Assembly (NCBI RefSeq): GCF_937001465.1
Contig: NC_064563.1
Location: forward strand, 92,661,784 to 92,725,783
Reading direction: 5' to 3'
From: Orcinus orca
Lineage: Eukaryota; Chordata; Mammalia; Artiodactyla; Delphinidae
DNA length: 64,000 nt
The position numbers and the translations under genes are program-made. The notes under the pieces were generated by a model. The model searched no databases, was not told the origin of the DNA, and saw nothing but the letters and a program-made list of their open reading frames with translations. Shown piece by piece: positions 13,474-24,004 of this stretch. Positions within the stretch are counted from its first letter, which is position 1; the number at the start of each line of letters is the position of its first letter.

Positions 13474-14538
13474 TTTGCTTAACCTACTGTGTTTGGGGTC
13501 TCCTTTTCCCAAGCTGCAGGTTCATAGTTCCAGTTGTTTTTGGTGTCTTCCCCCAGTGGGATAGGTTGGTTCAGTGGTTTGTGTAGGCTTCCTGGTACAG
13601 GGGACTGGTGCTTGTGTTCTGGTGGTTGGAGCTGGATCTTGTCTTTCTGGTGGGTAGTGCCACATCTCGGAGTGTGTTTGCGGTGTCTGTAAACTTAGTA
13701 TGATTTTAGAGAGCCTCTCTGCTAATGGGTGGGTTGTGTTCCTGTCTTGATAGTTGTTTGGCATTGGGCGTCCAGCACTGGAGCTTGCTGGCCATTAGGT
13801 CGAGCTGGGTTAACGTTGAGATGGAGATCTCTTGGAGAGCTCTCACTGATTGATATTACTACGTACTGGGAGGTCTCTGGTAGTCCAGTGCCCTGAATTC
13901 GGCTCTCCCACTTCAGAGGCTCGGGCCTGACACCAGGCCAGAGCACCAAGACCCTGTCAGCCACATGGCTCAGAAGAAAAGGGGGATGAAAAGAAAGAAA
14001 AAAACTTTTTTTTAATTATTATAAAAATGTATTAAAATAAAAAAGTAGTAATTAAAAAAGAGAGCAACCAAACCAATAAACAAATCCACCAATGATAACA
14101 AGCACTAAAAACTACTAAGATAAAGATAAAAATCAGAAACAAATCAGTCACAGACAGCAAACCACAAGTCTACAGTTGCTTGCAAAATCCACTGCCTCAA
14201 TTCTGGGATGATTTGCTGTCTATTCAGGTATTCCACAGATGCAGGGTACATCAAGTTGACTGTGGGGATTTCATCTGCTGCTCTTGAGGCTGCATGGAGA
14301 AATTTCCCATTCTCTTCTCTGTTTGCACAGCTCCTGGGGTTCAGCTTTGGTTTTGGCCCCACTTCTGCATGTAGGTCGCTCTCAGATATCTGTTCCTTTT
14401 GGGAAGTGTGAGGTCTTCTGCCAGTGTTCAGTAGGTGTTCTATAGGAGTTGTCCACACGTAGATGTATTTTTGATGTATTTGTGAGGAGGAAGGTGATCT
14501 CCATGTCTTACTCCTCTGCCATCTTGAAGATCATCTGT
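13474..14538 (-). promoter_or_regulatory. L1 5'UTR (internal promoter region), 425-bp block
   Basis: The 5'UTR of the full-length L1, which in L1 elements contains the internal RNA polymerase II promoter. Compared with the plus-strand L1 at 41065, it shares the first ~140 bp and the part below 13970 but carries an additional block at about 13971-14396. The block's inner part (13990-14060) is very AT-rich. Promoter activity is inferred from the family, not visible in the sequence. Confidence 0.75.
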
Positions 14539-14551
14539 ACTACATTCTTTA
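14539..14551 (+). repeat. TSD of full-length L1, right copy
   Basis: Second copy of actacattcttta, identical to 8357-8369. It abuts the 5' end of the minus-strand L1. Confidence 0.9.
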
Positions 14552-14623
14552 AATCCTTATCTCATGATTTTCTCCTAAGCCTAGCTTCTAACATTTTATG
14601 ATGCTGAGTAAAGACACTTAAAC

Positions 14624-14636
14624 ATCCTCATATGAG
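14624..14636 (+). repeat. TSD of CHR-2-like SINE, left copy
   Basis: atcctcatatgag here against atcctcacacgag at 14745-14757: 11 of 13 identical, flanking the SINE. The two mismatches suggest an older insertion than the CHR-1 copy at 48367. Confidence 0.75.
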
Positions 14637-14744
14637 GGAATTCCCAGGTGGTCCAGTGGTTAGGACCCAGCACTTCCACTGCAGAGGGCACGGGTTTGAC
14701 CCCTCATTGGAGAACTAAGATCTGTGCAGCGTGGCCAAATAAAA
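14637..14744 (+). mobile_element. CHR-2-like tRNA-derived SINE
   Basis: A ~108-bp SINE opening with 'ggaattcccaggtggtccag'. It holds a polymerase III A-box-like 'tggtccagtgg', a B-box-like 'ggtttgacccc' (usual GGTTCGANNCC, CpG lost), a 'gagaactaagatctgtgcag' body and a short A-rich tail after 'gtggcc'. This layout is typical of the CHR-2/tRNA-Glu-like SINEs of cetaceans, hippos and ruminants. It is a decayed copy flanked by an imperfect 13-bp TSD. Confidence 0.85.
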
Positions 14745-14757
14745 ATCCTCACACGAG

Positions 14758-15101
14758 ACTACAAGAAGGAATAAAATAAATTAGTGTTGAGTAATGTTTA
14801 GAAGTACAGGGAAACAGAGAAATAGCACTTTCTATGTCTCAGGAATGGTCCAGTTAAGAATAATAAGGATTGGAATTCATTAAAAGAAGAAAAAGAAATG
14901 GTAATAGGTTGATGAAGGTCCCTTGTTGATAATCACAACTTTTCCCTCTTTATTTCTGTAAATCTTGGCTTACTCCTCCTTCTCTTTATTCAAAGAGATC
15001 TCTGTTGAGCACCTACAATGTGCAAGGCTCAGATGCTGTCAGCCTAGAACCAAGAGAGAATTCAGAATGATGTTCAAGGGTCCTAATATTTTTATGGTGT
15101 A
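14758..15101. other. Unique DNA with a short L2/MIR-like patch
   Basis: No gene seen. At about 15000-15035 the phrase 'tgttgagcacctacaatgtg' resembles the reverse complement of the L2/MIR 3' region ('ttgagcacctactatgtgcc'), too short to define. Confidence 0.4.
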
Positions 15102-15106
15102 TAAGT

Positions 15107-15608
15107 TGTATTAGTTAGAGTTCTCCAGAGAGACAGAACAAGTATCTTATAGATGGATATATATGGGAAGTTTACTATAGGAATTGGATTATGGAGACCG
15201 AGAAGTCCCACAATCTGCCATCTGCAAGTTGGAGAACCAGGAAACCAGTGGTGTAATTCATTCAGAGTCTGAAGGCTTATGAAACCAGAAGACCAATGGT
15301 AGAATTCCCAGTCCTAGTCCAAAGGTCTGAGAGCCAGGGTTTATGTCTATGGGCAAAAGAAGACAGATGTCCCAGCTCAACCAAAGTGAGTAAATTCACC
15401 CTTTCTCTGTCCTTTGTCTCTATTCAGGATCCCAGGGGGTTAGATATTGCCCACCTGCAGTGGTGAGGGCTATCTTCATTCAGTCTACAGATTCAAATGC
15501 TAACCTCTCCCAGAAACACCCTCTCAGACACACCCAGAAATATTGGTTTACCAGCTATCTGGGCATCCCTTAGCCCAGTCAGGTTGACACATAAAATTAA
15601 CCCTCACA
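15107..15608 (-). mobile_element. Solo LTR of ERVL type (MLT2-like)
   Basis: A 502-bp LTR with TG...CA ends on both strands ('tgtattag' to 'ccctcaca'). It matches the reverse complement of the ERVL LTR pattern beginning TGTGAGGGTTAATTTTATGT: minus-strand reading gives that start, then 'gtcaacctgactgggctaag' and 'gccatctgc...'-type internal blocks. Flanks taagt (15102-15106) and taagc (15609-15613) look like a 5-bp TSD with one change. No internal retroviral genes adjoin it, so it is a recombined solo LTR. The subfamily name is from memory. Confidence 0.75.
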
Positions 15609-15613
15609 TAAGC

Positions 15614-16058
15614 TGAGGAAATAAAATGTAGAATTCATTATGAGAAAGAAAGAAAAACTGAAATCCTTAGGGATTCACTTTGTCCTTATGGATTCACTTT
15701 GGAGACAATAATATCAGCTTTACAAAAATGCCTTGCAACACCCCTTACTGAGACTCTTGTAAAATGAAGAGTTTGTTTCAAAACTACCCATAAATCAAAA
15801 ACCTCTTGTACTAGGGAATGGCACTCTAAAAAACTGAGCTATTTTTAGCTCTAAAACACATGTTTGTTGACAACATTGAAAGAGTACTGTCCATCAACCA
15901 TCAGGCCATTCCACGGTGTAAAGTGGTATATAGTTTTCCCTTAATAAACTGTTTCCTCAGCAATGCTGGGATGGAAGTAGATCCCTGGCAGATGAGGGCT
16001 GCCTAGGAATGCTTAGCCTTGGAATTTACTGTCTTAATGGAGAATGAAAATGCAATTT
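15614..16058. other. Unique DNA, no gene seen
   Basis: No coding or RNA gene. A short local duplication of 'ggattcacttt' occurs at about 15670 and 15690. Confidence 0.45.
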
Positions 16059-16074
16059 AAATATTCACACTTTT
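16059..16074 (+). repeat. Outer TSD of the 16-24 kb L1 nest, left copy
   Basis: aaatattcacactttt here against aaatactcacattttt at 24005-24020: 14 of 16 identical. Together they bracket the whole L1 stack and are best read as the aged TSD of the oldest, outermost L1. Confidence 0.65.
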
Positions 16075-18439
16075 GGAGGACCAGATCAAGATAGCAGAGT
16101 AGCAAGATCCTTAAGTCACCTCCTCCCACAGACACACTAAACTACAACAACATATAGAATAACTATCCCTGAGAATGACCTAAAGACTAGAAGAACAAAT
16201 TTTCTACAACTAAGGATTTAAAGAAAAGGCCCTATCAAGATAGGTAAAAGGAGCAGAGATACAATCTGGTCAGAACCCACACTCCGGGTGCAGCAGCCCA
16301 CAAGCATGAAACATAACACAACCAAGGTGAGGAGCAAGGGGTCCCAGCCACATGTTCAACTCCCCAGTCCAGGGGACCTTCATTGGGAAGATGAACCCCC
16401 ATAACGTCTGGCTTTGGAAACCAGCAAGGCTTACGTCAAGGAGAGCTGGATGGCTGTGGGAAACCAAGACCCTGCTCTTGAAGGGTCACATACAACACAC
16501 TTGCTCCAAGTTCTAGTACAGAGGCAGCAGCTTGAAAGGCAGCTAGGTCATATGAGAAGATTCACCGACAAATTTTAAAGCATGTGCTGGAGGGGCAGAA
16601 ATCTAGTGGAACTTTCTCTGGAGTCAAAAGTACTGGTAGGTGACATTTTTCTTCCACAATCAATATGAAGTTATTATACATTCAGAAAAAAATACTTTAT
16701 ACAATACACTGTACAATTTCTAATTCCTCACATACCAGTAATTTCCACAAATCAAAGAGATTATCGACCTTCAACTTATTTGGAATTTTAAGACAAAGCT
16801 CAATGGCAGGTTGTGAATTTACAAGGTAGCTGCCATATTTTTACACTCCTACCTAGCTCACCTGGCACTGGCTGGTGCTATTTCTGTCATTCTTTATCAA
16901 CATAGCTGACATGATGGTGCACCTTGCCCTTGTATTCCCCTGAGTACCAACCCCACCCAACCTGCCCACACTGGCACTCCTCCAAGGTGGCTTACAGGCC
17001 ACCCCACCAGGCAAGCAGCCCTGACCAGCACTGGTACCTCTTCAAAGAAACTCCTGCTCCAGGGGATCAGCACAACACACCAAAGCACCCAAAACAATTG
17101 CAGCTGGGCCTCACAGCCAGCTGGCCTAGGAGCCAACCTTGCCCACTAGCACACCCACAGCAACTGCGGCCCAACCACAACACCAGGGCACACACAGCCC
17201 ACACAGGGGAAACCCCTGGAGCACCTGACTCTGGTGACCAGGGGGACTGTATCACTGGGCCCCACAGGACACCTTCTACATAACACCACTCTTTCAAGAC
17301 TAGGAGATGGAGATGATCTACTTAATAAACACAAAAAAACACCAAGAGTTAGGCAAAATGAGGAGACAAAGGAATATGTTCTGAATGGAAAAACAAGACA
17401 AAATCTCAGGAAAAAAAATTAATCAAAATGGAGATAATAATTTACCAGATAAAGAGTTCAAAGTAATCGTCACAAAGAGACTCACTGAACTCAGAAGACT
17501 GTGTGAAGTCAATGAGAATTTCAACAAAGAGATAGAAAATGTGTTTTAAGAAAATCAGAACTGAAGAATATATAACTGAAGTAAAAAAAATACACTAGAG
17601 GGAACCAACAGCAGATTAGAGGATGCAGAAGGACTGATCAGCAATCTGGAAGACATGATGCTGAAAATTACTCCAAACAGCAAAAGAAAAAAATTTAAAT
17701 AAGGAGAGTTTGAAAGACATCTAGGACAAGGCTAAATGTACTAACATTTGCATTATGGGTGTCCCAGAATGAGAAAAGAGAGAGAAAAAGAGAGAAAAAC
17801 TATTTGAAGAAATAATGGCTGAAAACTCCCCTAACCCGGTGAAGGAAACAGACATACAAGTCCAGGATGCACCTAGTCCCAAACAAGATGAACCCAAAGA
17901 GACCCACACCAAGACACATTATAATTTAAATTCCAAAAGTGAAAGATAAAGAGAGAATCTTAAAAGCACCAAGAGATAAACAACTAGTTATATTTGAAGG
18001 AAACCCCTTAAAACTATCAGCCGATTTTCAGCAGAAACATTATAGACCAGAAGGGAATAGCATGATATATTCAAAGTACTGAAAGGAAAAAAACCTTACA
18101 TCCAAAACTCAACAAGGTTATCATTCAGAATTGAAAGAGAGATAGAGTGTTTCCCAGACAAGCAAAGGCTAAAGGAATTCATCACCACTAACCTAGCCTT
18201 ACAGGAAATGTTAGAGGTACTTCCTTACATGAAAAAGAAAAGGCCATAACTAGAAACAATAAAATATGAAAGAAATAAATCTCACTTGTAAAGACAAATA
18301 TATACAAAATGTAGTGAATAAACCATCTATAAAAGGCTAAAAGACAAGAGTAGTCAAACCATCTATATCTAAAATAAATAATGAAATAATACATGAAATA
18401 AACAGATGTAAAATATGACATCAAAAATATAAAATGGGG
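16075..18439 (+). mobile_element. Old L1: 5'UTR, ORF1 remnant, inter-ORF region
   Basis: The 5' part of an old L1. It begins 'ggaggaccagatcaagatag', continues through a GC-rich 5'UTR (to about 17330), an ORF1 remnant (about 17340-18230) and an inter-ORF region (to 18439). ORF1 is shattered, but phrases such as 'cagccgattttcagcagaaa' and 'atattcaaagtactgaaagg' are the L1 ORF1 C-terminal region. The part at about 16645-16855 is AT-rich and unlike the other L1 5'UTRs here, so it may be a separate insertion. The element resumes at 20507-20601, 21463-21510 and probably 23800-24004. Confidence 0.8.
18427..18439 (+). repeat. TSD of nested 5'-truncated L1, left copy
   Basis: atataaaatgggg is perfectly repeated at 20494-20506. 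The host L1 reads smoothly across the site once 18440-20506 is removed, giving '...aaaatgggg' joined to 'gatggcagacag'. Confidence 0.9.
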
Positions 18440-20493
18440 CCAGAAAACTACTAGAGCTCATCAATGAATTAGGTAAAGTTGCAGGATACTAAATTAATAG
18501 ACAGAAATCTGCTGCATTTCTATACAGTAATAGTGAAAGATCAGAAAGAGAAATTAAGGAAACAATCCCATTTACCATCATATCAAGAAGAATAAAATAC
18601 CTAGAAATAAACCTACCTAAGGAGGCAAAAGACCTGTATTCAGAAAACTATAAGATGCTGATGAAAGAAACTGAAGACAACACAAACAGTTGGAAAGATA
18701 TACCACGTTCTTGGATTGGAAGAATCAATACTGTTAAAATTAGTATACTACCTAAGGCAATCTACAGATTCAACGCAATCCCTATCAAATTACCAATGGC
18801 ATTTTTCACAGAACTAGAACAAAAAAATGTACAATTTGTATGCAAACACAAAAGACCCCGAATAGCCAAAGCAATCTTGAGAAAGAAAAACAGAGCTGGA
18901 GGAATCAGCCTCCCTGACTTCAGACTACAAAGCTACAGTCATCAAAACAGTATGGTACTGAAATATAGATCAATGGAATAGGATAGAAAGCCGAGAAATA
19001 AACCTACACACCTACGGTCAATTAATCTAACACAAAGGAGGCAAGAATATACAACGGAGAAAAGTCAGTCTCTTCAATAAGTAGTGCTGGGAAAACTGGA
19101 CAGCTACGTGTAAAAGATTGAAATTAGAACATTCTCTAACACCATGTACAAAAATAAACTCAAACTGGATTAAAGACCTAAATGTAAGACCAGATACAAT
19201 AAAACTCCTAGAAGAAAACATAGGCAGAACACTCTTTGACATAAATTGCAGCAATATCTTTTTGGATCCATCTTCTAGAGTAATGGAAATAAAAACAAAA
19301 ATAAACAAATGATACCTTGTTAAACTTAAAAGCTTTTGCACATCAAAGGAAACCATAAACAAGACAGAAAGGACAATCTGCGGAATGGGAGAAAATACTT
19401 TCAAACAATGTGGCCAACAAGGGTTTAATATCCAAAATACACAAACAGCTCATACAAATCAATATCAAAAAAACACACAATCCAATCAAGAAATGAATGG
19501 GCAGAAGCTCTAAACAGACATTTCTTCATAGAAGACATACAGATGGCCAATAGGCACACGAAAAAAATGGCCCACATCACTAATTATTAGAGAAATGCAA
19601 ATAAAAACTACAGTGAGGAATCACCACACAACACTCAGAATGTCCATTATCAAAAAGTCTACAAATACTAAATGTTGGAGAGGGTATGGAGAAAAAGGAA
19701 CCCTCCTACACCATTGGTGGGAATGTAAATTGGTACAGGCACTATGGAGAACAGTATGGAGGTTTCTTAAAAAACTAAAAATAGAGTTACCATGATATGA
19801 TCGTGCAATCCCACTCCTGAACATATATCCAGAAAAAACTATAATTCAAAAAGATACATGCACCCCAATGTTCATTGCAGCACTACTTACAATAGCCAAG
19901 ACATGGAAGCAACCTGAATGTTCATCAACAGATGAATAGAAAAAGATGTGGTGTATACATATATACAGTGGAACATCATTCAGCCATAAAAAAGAATGAA
20001 ATAATGCCTTTTGCAGCAATATAGATGGACCTAGAGATTATGATACTAAGTGAAGTAAGCAAGACAGAGAAAGACAAGTATCATATGATATCACTTACAT
20101 GTGGACTCTTTAAAAAAATTTTTAAGATACAAATGAAGTTATTTACAAAAGAGAAAGAGACTCACTTATGGTTACCAAAGGAGAAAGTGGGGGGAATAAA
20201 TTAAGAGGTTGGGACTAACATATACACACTACTACATATAAAGTAGATAATCAACAAGGACCTACTGTATAGCACAGGGAACTATACTCAGTATTTTGTA
20301 ATAACCTATAAGGGAAAAGAATCTGAAAAAAGAATATATATATATATATTCTTTTACATGTATATACATATATATGTATAACTGAATCACTGTGCTGTAC
20401 ACCTGAAACTAACACGACATTGTAAACCAACGATACTTCAATAAAAACTATATATATGTGTGTGTGTGTGTATACACACACACACACACATAT
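18440..20493 (+). mobile_element. 5'-truncated L1 nested in old L1
   Basis: A 2.05-kb L1 beginning abruptly within ORF2 RT ('ccagaaaactactagagct') and ending in a 3'UTR ('gtaaaccaacgatacttcaa', 'taaaaac') plus a TA/GT/CA-rich tail. Its TSD is a perfect 13 bp. The truncation removed the endonuclease and the RT core, which is the usual result of incomplete reverse transcription. The remaining ORF2 holds the thumb region (18655-18981: RFNAIPIKLPMAFF, ISLPDFRL) and C-terminal part to about 20100, with stops. It cannot be active. Confidence 0.9.
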
Positions 20494-20498
20494 ATATA
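20449..20498. repeat. Palindromic TA/GT/CA/TA microsatellite
   Basis: A TA run, then (GT)n at 20458-20470, then tata, then (CA)n at 20475-20490, then TA. The two sides are near-perfect reverse complements, so the tract could form a hairpin or cruciform, and its alternating purine-pyrimidine pattern favours Z-DNA. It arose in the tail of the nested L1. Confidence 0.85.
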
Positions 20499-20506
20499 AA
20501 ATGGGG

Positions 20507-20601
20507 GATGGCAGACAGTAAAAATGTAGTGCTTTTGGAATGAACTCAAACTTAAGTGAGTAGCAACTTAAAATAGACTGCTATATACATATGGTTTTTT
20601 C
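20507..20601 (+). mobile_element. Old L1 inter-ORF fragment (host of nest)
   Basis: Continuation of the old L1 interrupted at 18439. It resembles the inter-ORF region of ancient L1 families, with 'aaaatgtagtgcttttggaa' and 'aactcaaacttaagtgag' and then 'atagactgctatatacatat'. It is cut by the minus-strand insertion at 20602 and resumes at 21463 with 'aatggtaaccacaaacc'. Confidence 0.65.
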
Positions 20602-20818
20602 TTTTAGAAATAAAAAGGGACTTTATTGGTTCACATAACTGAAAATTTCATGGCTATATTAAGATTCAGAAATGGCTGGATGCAGGTAATCAAACAAGAT
20701 CATCATGGACTATGTCTCACATTCTGTCTCTAGACCCTGCATTCTTCTGGGATGGCTTCATTCCCAAAGTAGCTCTCTGCATGCAGAAAGAATCATGGCA
20801 TCTAGCAGCTCCAGACTA
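20602..20818 (-). other. Candidate L1 3'-transduced segment
   Basis: About 215 bp lie between the host L1 break and the 3' end of a minus-strand L1 (20819-21462). On the minus strand the segment follows the L1 3' end and contains an AATAAA (complement of tttatt, about 20621-20627). It ends some 20 nt later in an A-rich tail (complement of ttttttctttt). That order, L1 3' end, extra sequence, poly(A) signal, tail, is what read-through transcription and 3' transduction produce. The segment itself resembles a dispersed old repeat that I could not name. The alternative is a pre-existing or independent insertion at the same place. Confidence 0.45.
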
Positions 20819-21462
20819 TTTTTTTTTTAATTTTCATTGGAGTATAGTTGACTTACAATGTTGTGTTGGTTTCAGGTATATAGCAAAGTGAATCAGTTAT
20901 ACGTAGACATATATCCCTTTTTTTAGATTCTTTTCCCATATAGACCATTACAGAGTATAAGTAGAGAACTGAGTAGAGTTCCTTGTGCTATATAGTAGGT
21001 CCTCATTAGTTATCTATTTTATATATAGTAGTGTGTATATGTCAATTCCAATCTCCCAATTTATCCCCTCACTTTACCCCCTGGTAACCATAAGTTTGTT
21101 TTCTATGTGTGTAACTCTATTTCTGTTTTGTAGATAAGTTCATTTGTACCCTTTTTATAGATTCCACATGTAAGTGATATCATATATCTGTCTTTCTCTG
21201 TCTGACTTACCTCACTCAGTATGACAATCTCTAGGTCCATCCATGTTGCTGCAAATGGCATTATTTTGTTCTTTTTTATGGCAGAGTAATATTCCATTGT
21301 ATACATGTATCACATCTTCTTTATCCAGTCCTCTGTCAATGAACATTTAGGTTGCTTCCATGTCCTGGCTATTGTAAATAGTGCAGCAATGAACATTGGG
21401 GTGCATGTATCTTTTCGAATTATGGTTTTCTCCTGATATATACCCAGGAGTGGGATTGCTAA
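20819..21462 (-). mobile_element. 5'-truncated L1, minus strand
   Basis: A ~640-bp L1 3' end. A T10 run at 20819-20828 (complement of an internal tail) is followed by the complement of the L1 3'UTR ('cattggagtatagttgac') and then the ORF2 C-terminus. The minus-strand frame at 21306-21103 reads MYTMEYYSAIKKNKIMPFAA, typical of the L1 ORF2 C-terminal region. It ends at 'gggattgct', where the older host L1 resumes. Confidence 0.85.
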
Positions 21463-21510
21463 TGGTAACCACAAACCAGAAACTTATAACAGATATACAA
21501 AAATAAAAAG
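21463..21510 (+). mobile_element. Old L1 fragment (host of nest), continued
   Basis: 'aatggtaaccacaaaccag' followed by 'ttataacagatatac' is the next part of the same inter-ORF block seen at 20507-20601. About 20 bases of the expected sequence are missing at the junction. Confidence 0.55.
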
Positions 21511-23255
21511 GCCTCATCAAGATGGCAGAGTAGGAAGATGCTGCACTCACTTCCGTGGGCATACCAAAATTGTAACTATTTACAGAGCAATTATTGATGA
21601 GAAAGACCAAAACTACCATAAAAGATCTCCTACAACTAAAGATATAAAGAAGGAACTATAATGAGACAGGTAAGAGGGGTGGAGGTGAATATAGTCAAGA
21701 CCCATACCCCCAGGTGGGTGACCCACAAACAGGAGGATAATAAGAATTGCAGATGTTCTCCCCAAGGAACAATGGGTCTGAGCCCTGCATTGGGCTCCTT
21801 AGCCTGGGGGTCCTGGACCAGGAAGTTGAGCTCCTAGAATGTTTGCTTTGAAGACCAGTGGGGTCTTACTTTTAGGTGACCCAGAGAGCTGTGGGAAATA
21901 GAGATTCCACTCTTAAAGGATGTACACAAAATCTTACACACTCCAGGACCCAGGGTAGAAGCAGTAATTTGAAAGGAGCTCGGACTGGAAGAATTAATAT
22001 TGTTAAAATGACCACAATACCCAAGTTAATCTACAGATTCAATGCAATCCCTATGAAAATACCAATGGCATTTTCACAGAACTAGAATAATTCTAAAATT
22101 TGTATAGAAACAGAAAAGACTCTGAATAGTCAAAGAAATCTTAAGAAAGAGGAACAAAGCTGGAGGTACCATGCTCCCTGATTTCCAACTATAATACAAA
22201 GCTACAGTAATCTAAACAGTATGGTACTGGTACAAAAACAGACCCATAGATCAATGGATCAGAATACAGAGTCAGGAAATAAACTCATGCTTTTATGCTC
22301 AATTAATTTACAATCATGAAGCCAAAAATATACAGTGTGGAAAAGACAGTCTCTTCAATAAATACCATTTGGAAAACCAGACAGCCACATGCTGTCTAGT
22401 TTGTAGACAGCAAATTGGACTACTGGACTGAATGAATAAAATGAATAAATGAATAAAACTGGACTACTTTCTCACAACATATACAAAAATAAACTCAAAA
22501 TGTATTAAAGACTTCAATGTACAACCTGAAACTATAAAACTCCCAGAAGAAAACACAGGCAGTATGTTCTCTGACACTGATCTTAGCAATATTTTTTTTG
22601 ATCTGTCCCCTCAGGCAAGGGCAACAAAGTCAAAAATAAACAAGTGGAACTACCTCAAACTAAAAATGCTTCTGAACAGTGAAGGAAACCATCAACAAAA
22701 TGAAAAGGCAACCTACAGAAGATATTTGCAAATGATATATCCAATAAGAGGTTAACATCCAAAATATACATAGAAACTGTACATCTCAAAATCGAAAAAC
22801 AAACAACCTCATTAAAAAAAATGGGCAGAGGACTTGAATAGACATTTTTCCAAAGAAGACATACAGATGGCCAACAGGCACATAAAAAGATGCTCAACAT
22901 CACTAATCATCAGGGAAATGCCACCTGATACCTGTCAGAATGACTATTATCAAAAAGACAAGAAATAACACGTGTTGATGAGGATATGGAGAAAAGGAAA
23001 CCCTAGTGCACTGTTGGTGGGAATGTAAACTGGTGTAGCCACTATAGAAAATAATATGGAGGTTCCTCAAAAAATTAAAAATAGAATTTCCATATGATTC
23101 AGCAATTCCACTTCTGGGTATTTATCCAAAGAAAATAAAAACACTAATGAGAAAAGATATATGCATCTATACACTCATTGCAGCATTATTTACAACAGCC
23201 AAGATATGGAAGCAACCTAAGTAGTCTATTGATAGATGAATGGATAAAGAAAATG

Positions 23256-23312
<57 letters not shown>

Positions 23313-23790
23313 GGAATATTACTCAGCCATAAAGAAGAATTAAATCTTGCCACTTACGGCAACATGAATGATGAACAGACCTACAGGGTATTATGCTAAG
23401 TGAAATAAGTCAGACAGAGACACACAATTACCATATGATTTCACGTATATGTGGAATCTACAAAACAAAAGACACAAATAAAACAGAAATAGATTCATAG
23501 ATATAGAAAATAAACTGGTTATCACCAGAGGGGAGAGGGGTGGAGGTTAGGTAAAATAAGTGAAGGGAATTAGGAGGTACAAGCTTCCAGTTATAAAATA
23601 CAGGGACATAATGTACAACATAAAGTATATAGTCAATAACATTGAAATAGTTTGTATGGTGACAGATCGTTAATAGACTTATTGTGGTGGTCAATTCATA
23701 ATGAATATAAATGTTGTACCACTATATTGTATACCTGAAACTAACATATTATATGTCAACTATACTTAGATAAAAATGAAAAAAAATTTT
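21511..23790 (+). mobile_element. L1 with 5'UTR joined directly to ORF2
   Basis: The 5' end is a plus-strand L1 5'UTR ('catcaagatggcagagtagg' at about 21515-21534), running to about 21982. There it joins directly to ORF2 RT-thumb sequence ('actggaagaattaatattg', then RFNAIPMKIPMAF-type coding at 21990-22085). ORF1, the endonuclease and the RT core are absent. The rest is the ORF2 C-terminal part to about 23460 and a full 3'UTR ending 'caactatacttagataaaaa'. Frames are broken. The join shows only 1-2 bp shared sequence and no clear splice consensus. Deletion, template switching, or two abutting insertions are all possible. No TSD was found. Confidence 0.7.
23258..23310 (+). repeat. (AC)n microsatellite, about 26 units
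   Basis: An uninterrupted AC tract within the L1 ORF2 C-terminal region, where L1 normally has a short 'tacatatatacaatgg'. It is the longest pure dinucleotide run in the window and likely polymorphic in length. In one frame it reads as a His-Thr repeat, without meaning because the ORF is dead. Confidence 0.95.
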
Positions 23791-24004
23791 AAATAAATAT
23801 TCAAACCATTAGGTTTAAAATAAGCTAGCAAGGATATATTGTACAACACAGGTAATATAACAAATATTTTATAATAACTATATATGGAGTATAACCTTTA
23901 AAAACTGTGAATCACTATACTGCACACCTGTAATTTATATACTATACATCAACTATACTTCAATAAAAAAGATTAATTTGTGAAAACTTAAAAAGTAAAC
24001 AAAT
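23791..24004 (+). mobile_element. Second L1 3' end closing the nest
   Basis: Another L1 3'UTR: 'gcaaggatatattgtacaac', 'gtgaatcactatactgcaca', 'caactatacttcaataaaaa'. It follows directly after the 3' end of the previous L1. Because the imperfect 16-bp outer repeat starts right after it (24005-24020), this is probably the original 3' end of the outermost old L1. Confidence 0.65.

Larger units (their letters stand above)
8370..14538 (-). mobile_element. Full-length LINE-1, minus strand
   Basis: A 6.17-kb L1 flanked by a perfect 13-bp TSD. In element order (right to left) it has a 5'UTR at 14538-13474, ORF1 at 13473-12585, an inter-ORF gap, ORF2 at 12526-8748, a 3'UTR at 8747-8386 and an A-rich tail facing the left TSD. 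The 5' end has the L1 'aagatggcagaggagtaag' signature at about 14526-14507. Both ORFs are broken by stops and frameshifts, so the copy is an inactive fossil, but the perfect TSD and intact length indicate a fairly recent insertion. It sits inside a MIR-like repeat. Confidence 0.95.

Noticed and set aside
16924..17334. Open frames of up to 119 codons in a GC-richer stretch
   Set aside because: The stretch lies in the 5'UTR part of an L1; frames exist on both strands and show no domain, as expected from GC-rich non-coding sequence.
18427..20506. L1 splicing or internal deletion as the cause of the jump at 18439
   Set aside because: A perfect 13-bp TSD (atataaaatgggg) shows a separate 5'-truncated L1 insertion instead.
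23258..23310. CRISPR-like or protein-coding His-Thr repeat
   Set aside because: It is a plain AC microsatellite inside a dead L1 ORF2.
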